Assembly: GCA_965215025.1 (NCBI GenBank)
Contig: CBDCCV010000002.1
Location: 1,426,001 to 1,490,000 of the forward strand
Reading direction: 5' to 3'
Source: CBDCCV01 sp965215025
GTDB lineage: Bacteria > Bacteroidota > Rhodothermia > Rhodothermales > Salinibacteraceae
DNA: 64,000 nt
Part shown: one piece after another, positions 22,945 through 30,010 of the stretch
How the letters are laid out: each line of letters begins with the position of its first letter
How positions within the stretch are numbered: position 1 is the stretch's first letter
The notes under the pieces: generated by a model
Told to the model about the DNA's origin: nothing
The model's input: the letters and a program-made list of their open reading frames with translations, nothing else
Databases searched by the model: none
Program-made: the position numbers and the translations under genes

Positions 22945-25092
22945 ATGATGAACGGTTTCTGGACGATGGACGGCTCGGGGACGACGGACGGACGACGACC
23001 GACGACTCTCGCCCTCCCCCATCGTCGGCCGTCTTTCGTCGCTCGTCTCGCGTGCGCGGTGCTTCTCGCGCTGATCCTGGCCGCGCTCGCGCCGGCGCTC
23101 CACGCGCAGGTGCCGGACACCACGCGCGCGCTGCCCGCCGACACGCTTCGCCCCCCCGCCGATTCGCTCGCGCCGGATTCGCTAGCCGCCTTCGGCGCGG
23201 ACACGCTGGCGCAGAGGCGCCGCCCGCCTCGTCCGCTCCTGGCCTTTGACGACGCGCTGCCGGGCGCGCCCACCGACGCGGTGCTGCCCGTGCGCCGTGC
23301 CGTGACGGACGCCGCCGAGCTTTTGGCGCGCGTGCCGGGGGCGTTTGCGTACAGCTTCGGGGCCATCGGCTGGCCGGACGGGTGGAGCCTGCACGGGCTG
23401 AGTCCGCAGCGGGCGGCGCTCTTCCTGGACGGGCTGCCCTTTGACGATCCGCTTACCGGAAGGCCGCGCTACGACCTCTTGCCGCTCGACCTCCTGCGCC
23501 CGCTCGGCGTGGGGCCGGGGCGCCACGGCGCGGCGGCGGGCGTCTACGCCCGGACGCGGCCCTACGTCTTCGCTCGCCCGCTCAGCGAGCTGCGCTACCG
23601 CTCCGCCGGCAGCTTCCAGGGCATCACGGCGCTCCACGTGCAGCGGCGGCGCCTTACCCTGCGCGGCGTGCCGGGCGCGGTGACGCTCCTGGGCGCCTAC
23701 GGCGGCCGCGCGGCGGACAACACTTACGCCGGGAGCGACCTCCGCCGCGAGCGCCGCCTCTACGGACGCCTGCGCTACCAGCGGCCCGGCCTCGCGCTCG
23801 AACTCAGCAACCTGCACAACCGCCGCTCGCTCGGCGCACAGGGCGGCGTCGTGCCCAGCGGTGCTTCTTTCGAGACGGTCTACAACCCCGCCTCCTCGGT
23901 GCGCAACGCGCAGGCGCGGCGGCGCCTTATCCGCAACGACCTCGCTCTTTCGGCGCGGATGCCGCTCGTGCCCGGCCTGCCCGCTCCGCTCACGGCCGCC
24001 GTTTACTGGACAGCGCAGACGTTCCGCTACCATCCGGGCGGCGGCGGCGCGGTCGGCGCCGAGACGGACCGCTACGGTTTGCGCCTGGAGCAAGACGCAG
24101 CCCGCGGCGTGCACCGCCTTCGGCTTCGCGTCGGCGCCTACCTTGACCGCACGCGCCAGAGCACGGCGCTGCCGGAGCGGATTGGCGCACGGGCGGCCAC
24201 GCGCACGCGCCTGCACGCGGCGGTGCGCGACTCGCTCCTCTTCCTCGGCGGAGAGGCGCGGCTGGCGGCCGGCCTGCACACCGGCTCGGAGCAGACGTAC
24301 GCCACGGCATCGGCCGCTTGGGCGCGCCCGCTCGGCGAGGCGCTGCGTTTTACGGCGGGCGCTTCGCTCGGCGGGCAGCCCGTTTCCTGGGTCGAGCGGT
24401 ACGGGTTCGACGCGCTGGCCGTGCCGGTGGAAAGCGTGCCGAGCGGGCGCGTGGTGCAGGGGCAGATCGGCCTCGAAGCGCGCGCCGGAGCCTTCCGCGC
24501 GGCGCTCTCTGCCTTTGCGCACGAGATCAGCCGCCCGCTCGACCTCTTCGTGGCAACGGCAGGCGAGGGCGCCGACACGGTAGCCGCGCGCGTATCAGCC
24601 GCGCCCTTCCGCCGCGCGGGGCTGACGGGCACCGTCGGCTGGCGCGAGGGGGCGCGACGCGGCCTCTACGCCCACGCGCAGGCCACGGCGCTGCGCTTTC
24701 TGAATGCCAGCGCCGCACCCGAGAACGCGCGCGTCGCTCAAACGCTGCCGGACATCTTTGGGCGCGGGCGCCTCGGCGCGCGGTTCATCCTTTTCAAAGA
24801 CCTCGACGTGGACGCCTACGCCGAGGGCCGCTTCTGGACCACGATGAAGAGCCGCACGCTCCATCCCGCCACCGGCCTCCTGGCCGTCCCCGAGGCCGAT
24901 GCGCGCACGTTCGGCCCGGCGGGCACGGTGAGCTTGTTTGCCGAGGCGGGCCTGCGCACGGCCACGCTCTTCTTTGCGTACGAGAACGCCTTGGCCGGCA
25001 CGGAGCTTCAGCCGGGCGTCCTCATCGTGCCCGTGTACCCGCTCCCGGAGCAGCGCTTCCGCTTCGGCGTCTACTGGCCGATTTTTAACTAA
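22945..25092 (+). CDS. outer-membrane protein with TonB-plug-like domain and beta-barrel
   Basis: A 715-residue exported protein. The first 35 residues are translated hairpin-repeat DNA; then comes a signal peptide (LACAVLLALILAALAPALHAQ). A proline-rich linker with repeated PPADSLAPDSL units follows, then a plug-like domain (AAELLARVPGAFAYSFGA and GLSPQRAALFLDGLPFDDPL, near 110-170), and many amphipathic strands to the end. The last strand FRFGVYWPIFN ends in Asn rather than Phe. No TonB box is evident, so it may be a TonB-plug-derived porin rather than an active receptor. No start codon lies closer to the signal peptide than the repeat, so the repeat seems to donate the start. Confidence 0.72.
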   Translation: MMNGFWTMDGSGTTDGRRPTTLALPHRRPSFVARLACAVLLALILAALAPALHAQVPDTTRALPADTLRPPADSLAPDSLAAFGADTLAQRRRPPRPLLAFDDALPGAPTDAVLPVRRAVTDAAELLARVPGAFAYSFGAIGWPDGWSLHGLSPQRAALFLDGLPFDDPLTGRPRYDLLPLDLLRPLGVGPGRHGAAAGVYARTRPYVFARPLSELRYRSAGSFQGITALHVQRRRLTLRGVPGAVTLLGAYGGRAADNTYAGSDLRRERRLYGRLRYQRPGLALELSNLHNRRSLGAQGGVVPSGASFETVYNPASSVRNAQARRRLIRNDLALSARMPLVPGLPAPLTAAVYWTAQTFRYHPGGGGAVGAETDRYGLRLEQDAARGVHRLRLRVGAYLDRTRQSTALPERIGARAATRTRLHAAVRDSLLFLGGEARLAAGLHTGSEQTYATASAAWARPLGEALRFTAGASLGGQPVSWVERYGFDALAVPVESVPSGRVVQGQIGLEARAGAFRAALSAFAHEISRPLDLFVATAGEGADTVAARVSAAPFRRAGLTGTVGWREGARRGLYAHAQATALRFLNASAAPENARVAQTLPDIFGRGRLGARFILFKDLDVDAYAEGRFWTTMKSRTLHPATGLLAVPEADARTFGPAGTVSLFAEAGLRTATLFFAYENALAGTELQPGVLIVPVYPLPEQRFRFGVYWPIFN
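22961..23050. repeat. heptad hairpin repeat, class 1, copy C (overlaps a gene start)
   Basis: Left arm with GGACGATGGACGG, GGACGACGGACGG and ACGACGACCGACGAC; right arm with ATCGTCGGCCGTC and TTTCGTCGCTCGTC (23021-23050). The arms pair around a CTCTCGCCC loop. This copy lies inside the open frame of the following barrel protein, supplying its first 35 codons if the annotated ATG is used. Confidence 0.65.
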
Positions 25093-25099
25093 CCGGCCG

Positions 25100-25452
25100 T
25101 CAGGGCACACCGATGAGCCACTCGGCCAGCCGGCTTCTGATGCGCCGCAGCCGCTCCGGGCTGATCCTGCCTGTTGAACCCCGCAGGATGTTCCCCTCAA
25201 CCACAGCCAGCCGTCCGACTCGGATAACGCTCGCCGCCTTCAGTCCTGACCCCGCGAAATCGCCGTCATCTTCCGCCACGACCTCATCGAACCCTTCGAT
25301 GCGCTGCCGCGTCTGCGATGAGATCATGCAGATCAGCCAATCGTCATACGGCCCCGGCACCTCTCTGAGCAGCAGCGCGGGACGAAGCTTGCCCTCAGCC
25401 CCAGATCGGCCTGCGGAAACCTGAAAAGCACGACCTGACCGGCCTCTTTCAT
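25100..25452 (-). pseudogene. PemK/MazF-family toxin interrupted by a one-base frameshift
   Basis: From ATG 25452 the frame reads MKEAGQVVLFRFPQADLG, the standard PemK/MazF beginning. It then shifts: the continuation GKLRPALLLREVPGPYDDWL and ICMISSQTRQ lies in another frame and runs to the stop at 25100 (ISPERLRRIRSRLAEWLIG). Adding one G to the run of four at 25399-25402 restores DLGAEGKLRPALLL. The gene is therefore broken, phase-variable, or affected by a base-call error. The ATG overlaps the antitoxin stop (ATGA), as in intact modules. MazF-type toxins are ribosome-independent mRNA endonucleases. Confidence 0.8.
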
Positions 25453-25673
25453 GAGAAGCGCTCCACGAGATCGCCTTCAGTGTACTCCGGCGCCTCATCC
25501 TCCATTCCGCGCATTGCGAGCGAGAGGGACAGCCCGGACCACCCTTGCCTGTCCCGATGGGTCTGCTCTCGCTCGGCCTTCATAAGAAGACGCTCCACGA
25601 AGCTGAGCACCTCCGCCTGCACGCTCTCGGGAAGCTGCCGGACGCGCTGGTTTATCTTTTCTGCGACAGCCAT
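25449..25673 (-). CDS. antitoxin of the PemK/MazF module (DUF2281-like)
   Basis: A 74-residue protein immediately upstream of, and overlapping by ATGA with, the PemK-like toxin. The N-terminus EKINQRVRQLPESVQAEVLSFVERLL is the amphipathic helical motif of DUF2281-like antitoxins, and the acidic tail (EDEAPEYTEGDLVERFS) would bind the toxin. It appears intact, while the toxin reading frame is not. Confidence 0.72.
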   Translation of the reverse strand: MAVAEKINQRVRQLPESVQAEVLSFVERLLMKAEREQTHRDRQGWSGLSLSLAMRGMEDEAPEYTEGDLVERFS

Positions 25674-25780
25674 AGCCGGAGGGAAGATTAGAAGTAAGCT
25701 GATGAGCGGATCTCTACGATCTACTCTGGCATTCGGTTCAAGGGAGCCACGGGACGTGAAAATATGGCACAGCGGACACC

Positions 25781-26803
25781 ATGCGCATTCTCCTCCTCGG
25801 CGGGACGGGGTTTATCGGGCGGCACGTCGCGCGTTTTCTGGCAGAAGACGGGCACGCCGTCGCTGTTTTTCATCGCGGCCTGGCGGAGACCGAAGGGCCG
25901 GCAAGCGTTGAGCGCATCCGGGGCGAGCGCGATGCGCTGGCGGAGAGCCGCGAAGACTTCGCGCACTTCGGGGCCGAGGTGGTGATCGACGCCATCTGCT
26001 ACACCGAGGCACAGGCGCGCGAGGCCGTCACGGTCTTCGGCGGCGCGGGCGTGCGCGCTGTTGTGCTTTCGAGCAGCGACGTGTATCGGAATTACGACGG
26101 CCTCCGGAGCCGCTCGACGCATCCGCCCGATCCGGCGCCGCTTTCTGAAGAAGCGCCGCTGCGGGAGCATCTCTATCCGTACCGCGACTACGAAGGGCTG
26201 GACTTCGCCCACGCGCGCGACTACGACAAAATCCTGGTCGAACGCGCGTACCGGGGCGCCCCGTCGCTGCGGGCGGCGGTGCTGCGCCTGCCGGCCGTCT
26301 ACGGTCCGGGCGACGGGCAGCGGCGCCTCTGGTCCTACCTCCGCCGCATGGACGACGGGCGCCGCGCGGTCCTCTTAGAAGAGGCGCAGGCTGGCTGGCG
26401 GTGGACGCGCGGCTACGTGGAGAACGTGGCCGCCGCCGTCGCCCACGCCGCCACGGACGAGCGCGCCGCCGGGCGCATCTACAACGTCGGCGAGGCGCGC
26501 GCCGCCACGGAAATGGAGTGGGTGCGGCGCATCGGGCGCGCAGCCCGCTGGCACGGCGAGGTCGTGGCGCTCCCCCACGCCGAGATGCCTGAAACGCTGC
26601 GGACGTCCTTCGACTACCGCTACGGCTTGGCGACGGACACGCGCCGCCTCCGCCGCGAACTCGGCTTCGCCGATCCGGTGACGCCGGAGGAGGCTATGCA
26701 GCGGGCGCTGGCCTGGACGCGCGCCCATCCGCTCAAGGAGGACGCCCCGCCCGATTACGCCGCCGAGGACGCCGCGCTGCGCCGGCAAGCCGAAGGCGGC
26801 TGA
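25781..26803 (+). CDS. NAD-dependent epimerase/dehydratase-family protein
   Basis: A 340-residue extended SDR. LLLGGTGFIGRHVARFL (3-19) binds the dinucleotide. VVLSSSDVYRNYDGL and FAHARDYDKILVE carry the Ser and YxxxK active-site residues, and LRLPAVYGPGDGQRRLW is typical of sugar epimerases. The C-terminal half includes TRGYVENVAAAVAHAAT and IYNVGEARAATEMEW. The substrate is probably a nucleotide sugar or related compound; the subfamily is not resolved. It stands alone between a toxin-antitoxin module and a MITE. Confidence 0.83.
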   Translation: MRILLLGGTGFIGRHVARFLAEDGHAVAVFHRGLAETEGPASVERIRGERDALAESREDFAHFGAEVVIDAICYTEAQAREAVTVFGGAGVRAVVLSSSDVYRNYDGLRSRSTHPPDPAPLSEEAPLREHLYPYRDYEGLDFAHARDYDKILVERAYRGAPSLRAAVLRLPAVYGPGDGQRRLWSYLRRMDDGRRAVLLEEAQAGWRWTRGYVENVAAAVAHAATDERAAGRIYNVGEARAATEMEWVRRIGRAARWHGEVVALPHAEMPETLRTSFDYRYGLATDTRRLRRELGFADPVTPEEAMQRALAWTRAHPLKEDAPPDYAAEDAALRRQAEGG

Positions 26804-26820
26804 GCACGCGATGTAGATTC

Positions 26821-26918
26821 ACCCAAGTTGCGACCTATCCAGTTGTCATCCTGAGTCCCGGCGCCGGGACTCAGGATGACGATGAGGAGGCATTTTCGCT
26901 CTATCCCGCAACTTGGGT
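26821..26918. mobile_element. 98-bp MITE with 12-bp terminal inverted repeats and 7-bp target duplication
   Basis: The ends ACCCAAGTTGCG (26821-26832) and CGCAACTTGGGT (26907-26918) are perfect inverted repeats. They are flanked by a perfect direct repeat TAGATTC (26814-26820 and 26919-26925), the expected target-site duplication. The interior contains a perfect 36-bp palindrome (26845-26880, half-site GTCATCCTGAGTCCCGGC). No coding capacity is present, so it must be mobilised in trans. The ACC termini and 7-bp duplication would suit an IS982-like transposase, but this is only a suggestion. Confidence 0.75.
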
Positions 26919-26945
26919 TAGATTCACAAAACTACATGAACCTAC

Positions 26946-27020
26946 TGACGATGGACGAATGACGATGGACGACGCTCGATTCTCTGAACGTCGTCCGTGG
27001 TTCATCGTCTATCGTCGGCC
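26946..27020. repeat. heptad hairpin repeat, class 1, copy D
   Basis: The clearest copy: left arm TGACGAT GGACGAA TGACGAT GGACGAC, right arm AACGTCGTCCGTGG and TTCATCGTCTATCGTCGGCC. The arms pair over most of 33 bases around a short loop (CGATTCTCTGAA). It lies 28 bp beyond the MITE and about 80 bp before the predicted clpX promoter. Confidence 0.75.
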
Positions 27021-27097
27021 AGCTAACGCATTTCTGCTGGCCCACGTAGCCGCTCGTGCAGCCCGTTACTGGCCGGCCGCCTGGAGGGGCGGCGCGG

Positions 27098-27126
27098 TTG
27101 CAGGTCTACCCGGCGCTGTGTACTAT
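27098..27126 (+). promoter_or_regulatory. candidate promoter for clpX
   Basis: TTGCAG and TACTAT separated by exactly 17 bases resemble a sigma-70 promoter, 104 bp upstream of the clpX start in a gap with no other gene. Two GGCGCGCC palindromes follow (about 27137-27162). No experimental support. Confidence 0.35.
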
Positions 27127-27229
27127 ACGAGCAAGGGCGCGCCTCCGTCAGGGCGCGCCGCCCCGCCTGTAGCGTGCGGCCCTTGCTTCCCGCGGCCCGG
27201 CTCTTCTACGCGCTTGCCTCCCGCCCCCC

Positions 27230-28555
27230 ATGAGCACCCGACGCGGCGACGACCCCATCTGCTGCTCATTCTGCGAACGCCTCGCCAGCGACGTGGCCGC
27301 CATGGTCGCCGGCCCCGACGTCTACATCTGCGACCGCTGCATCGACGACGCGGCGGGCATCGTGCGGAGCGACATGGCCGCCTACCGCCACGACGAGGAC
27401 TACCGCGAGCGCGGCGCGGGGCACCCGGCGCGCCGCCCGCGTACGGCGCGGCGCCCGCACCACCTCCTCCCGCATGAGATCAAGGCGCGCCTGGACGAGT
27501 ACGTCGTCGGCCAGGAGCGGGCGAAGAAGACGCTGGCCGTGGCCGTCTACAACCACTACAAGCGCATCGGCGGCGAGGCCTACGTCCACGGCTTCGACGA
27601 CGTGGAGCTGGAGAAGTCGAACATCCTGCTCATCGGGCCGACGGGGACGGGGAAGACGCTCCTGGCGCGCACGCTCGCGCGCATCCTCGACGTGCCCTTC
27701 TCCATCTCCGACGCCACGGCGCTCACCGAGGCCGGCTACGTGGGCGAGGACGTCGAGAGCATCCTCGCGCACCTCTTGCAGGCGGCCGACTACAACATCG
27801 AGCGCGCCGAGCGCGGCATCATCTACATCGACGAGGTGGACAAGGTGGCGCGCAAGGCGGACAGCGCCTCGATCACGCGCGACGTCTCGGGCGAGGGCGT
27901 GCAGCAGGCGCTCTTGAAAATCCTCGAGGGCACCGTGGCCGGCGTGCCGCCCAAGGGCGGGCGCAAGCATCCGGAGCAGAGCCTGGTCAACGTGGACACC
28001 ACGCGCATCCTCTTCATCTGCGGCGGGGCGTTCGATGGGCTGGGGAGCTTCGTGGCGCAGCGGCTTGCCTGGAGCGACCTCGGCTTCGTGACGGGCGCCG
28101 CCAAGGAGGACGCAGGCGCTGCCGGGCCGCGCCTGCGCCCGAGCGACCCGCGCCTCTTCGAGCACGTGGAGCCGGACGACCTTTTGCACTTCGGGCTGAT
28201 CCCGGAGTTCGTGGGCCGCCTGCCGGTGGTGACGGCGCTCGAAGCGCTCTCGCCCGAGGCCATGAAGCGCATCCTCACCGAGCCGCGCAACGCGCTCGTG
28301 AAGCAGTACCAGAAGCTGTTTGCGATGGACGGCTTCGACCTCGCCTTTGACGAGGCGGCCCTCGACGCCGTGGTGGAGCAGGCCGGCCGCCTGGGCACGG
28401 GCGCGCGCGGGCTGCGCTCGGTGCTCGAGGACGCCATGCTCGACATCATGTTCGACCTGCACCGGCGCCAGGAGCCGGGCCGCTGCCGCATCACCGCCGC
28501 CGCCATCCGCGAGGGCACGCCGCCCATCTACGAGCCGCGCAAGGCCAGCGCCTGA
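27230..28555 (+). CDS. clpX: ATP-dependent Clp protease ATP-binding subunit ClpX
   Basis: A 441-residue AAA+ unfoldase. The N-terminal zinc-binding domain has CSFC (12-15) and CDRC (34-37). GPTGTGKT (136-143) is the Walker A motif, GYVGEDVES holds the pore-1 loop, IIYIDEVDK is Walker B, and PPKGGRKHPEQ the pore-2 region. The ClpP-docking IGF loop appears as LGF in SDLGFVTGAAKEDAG, so pairing with ClpP remains likely. Sensor-2 is in LGTGARGLRSVLED. It unfolds tagged proteins for degradation. No clpP or tig gene is adjacent; it lies alone upstream of yihY. Confidence 0.95.
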   Translation: MSTRRGDDPICCSFCERLASDVAAMVAGPDVYICDRCIDDAAGIVRSDMAAYRHDEDYRERGAGHPARRPRTARRPHHLLPHEIKARLDEYVVGQERAKKTLAVAVYNHYKRIGGEAYVHGFDDVELEKSNILLIGPTGTGKTLLARTLARILDVPFSISDATALTEAGYVGEDVESILAHLLQAADYNIERAERGIIYIDEVDKVARKADSASITRDVSGEGVQQALLKILEGTVAGVPPKGGRKHPEQSLVNVDTTRILFICGGAFDGLGSFVAQRLAWSDLGFVTGAAKEDAGAAGPRLRPSDPRLFEHVEPDDLLHFGLIPEFVGRLPVVTALEALSPEAMKRILTEPRNALVKQYQKLFAMDGFDLAFDEAALDAVVEQAGRLGTGARGLRSVLEDAMLDIMFDLHRRQEPGRCRITAAAIREGTPPIYEPRKASA

Positions 28556-28685
28556 GCAACGGCGCTGCAGAGGCCGCCAGCACGGGGTGAACCTTCTGCG
28601 CGGGCGGCGGCGTTTGTGGCGGATGCGCGCGCCTGCCAGGGCGCCGCCCCCGCGCATTTGTGGAGCTTTCCCCCGCCCCGCTACG

Positions 28686-29819
28686 ATGAGCAGCAGCAAC
28701 CTCTCCTACATCGCCCGTCTGAAGTCGGCCCCGCGCTACTACGCCATGGGCCTCTACGAAGAGATCAGCACGAAGAACGTGTTCCTCTTCGCGCAGGCCA
28801 TTGCGTTCAAGGTGCTCGTAACCATCGTGCCAATTATCGTGCTCGCCACAGGCATGATGGCGCGCGTCCTCCTGGGCAGCGACAACGCCTTCGACGCCGT
28901 AGCCGGCTTTGTGCGCGAGTTCCTGCCGGCGTACCAGAGCGGCCAGCTTATCGAGTTCCTTAAAGAGCTTCAGCTGGCCAGCGGCACCCTGACGGCCATC
29001 GGCGCGGTAGGCCTCATCGTGACGGCCATGACGCTGGCTACGACCGTGCGCATCGCCATTGCGGGGGCGTTCGAGCAGGAGTGGCACAAGCAGCGCTCCA
29101 TCCTAGGCGGCTACGTCTTCGACCTGCGGATGGTCGGCCAGGTGGGGCTGCTCTTCCTGCTCTCGGTGGCGCTGACGATAGCCGTGCAGGCGCTGCTTTC
29201 GAGCGGCTCGGCGTTTATCGGAGCGTACCTGGGCTTCGACTTTTTGCAGCGCGGCTGGAAGATGGCGCTCGGCACGGTGGGCCTGCTCGTGCCGTTCATG
29301 GTCACCACGGCCATGTTCTTTCAGCTCTTCTACTTCATCCCGCGCCCGCACCCGCCCAAGCGCAGCGCGCTCATCGGCGCGCTGGTGACGGCGCTCTTCT
29401 GGGAGGTGGCCAAGTACGGCTTCACGCTCTACGCCGAGTACGTGGGCCAGTTTGACCGCTACGGCCGCTCAAGCGTCGGGGACGGCCTCGGCGGCGAGAG
29501 CGGCATGGCGGCGCTCGGGAGCGGCTTCGGCCTTATCATCGCCTTCGTGTTCTGGGTGTACTACTCCGGCATCGTGCTCATGCTTGGGGCCATCGTCGCC
29601 TCGCTGCACGAGCGCCACCGCCGCATCCGCCAGCGCGAGCGCGCCGAAGAGGCGTTGGCCACTGCCGCCGCCCCCGGCGAGAAGCTCGACGTTGCCGCGC
29701 GCGAGAGGCCCGCCACGCACGGCAACGGCGCCCCTGCGGAAGAGGATGAGGAAAAAAAGCCGGACGCCACGGCGGAAAAAGAGCGCTCCGCCTCGCCCGA
29801 AAGTCCGCTGGCCCGCTGA
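28686..29819 (+). CDS. YihY/BrkB-family inner-membrane protein
   Basis: A 377-residue polytopic protein starting at ATG 28686 (MSSSNLSYIARLKS). About six membrane segments follow the family pattern: FAQAIAFKVLVTIVPIIVLATG, then a long loop, LTAIGAVGLIVTAMTLATTV, GLLFLLSVALTIAVQALL, GTVGLLVPFMVTTAMFFQLFY with FIPRP, ALIGALVTALFWEVAKYGFT, and a last pair ending GIVLMLGAIVAS. The C-terminal 75 residues are a charged tail (AEEDEEKKPDATAEKE). YihY proteins were once called ribonuclease BN, but that activity belongs to another gene; the role is unknown. Confidence 0.85.
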   Translation: MSSSNLSYIARLKSAPRYYAMGLYEEISTKNVFLFAQAIAFKVLVTIVPIIVLATGMMARVLLGSDNAFDAVAGFVREFLPAYQSGQLIEFLKELQLASGTLTAIGAVGLIVTAMTLATTVRIAIAGAFEQEWHKQRSILGGYVFDLRMVGQVGLLFLLSVALTIAVQALLSSGSAFIGAYLGFDFLQRGWKMALGTVGLLVPFMVTTAMFFQLFYFIPRPHPPKRSALIGALVTALFWEVAKYGFTLYAEYVGQFDRYGRSSVGDGLGGESGMAALGSGFGLIIAFVFWVYYSGIVLMLGAIVASLHERHRRIRQRERAEEALATAAAPGEKLDVAARERPATHGNGAPAEEDEEKKPDATAEKERSASPESPLAR

Positions 29820-30010
29820 CCCGGCTGTGACCCGACGGCGCGCCGTGCCGGCGAGGAGGCGAGGCCGCCAGTGCGGCGCTGGTACGCGATTTGCGATGTA
29901 CTGCGATTTATAGCTCTCGGCAGCGCGAAGCCGCCCTTGGCTTGCACACGCTGCCCTCACCCTTGTACGTTGGCGCTTCCCATCTGCGCCCTTTTCCCTC
30001 CCCCGCTGAC

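Noticed and set aside
26845..26880. 36-bp palindrome considered as a terminator of the epimerase gene
   Set aside because: No U-tract follows on either strand, and it is centred in a MITE with terminal repeats and target duplication, which explains it better.
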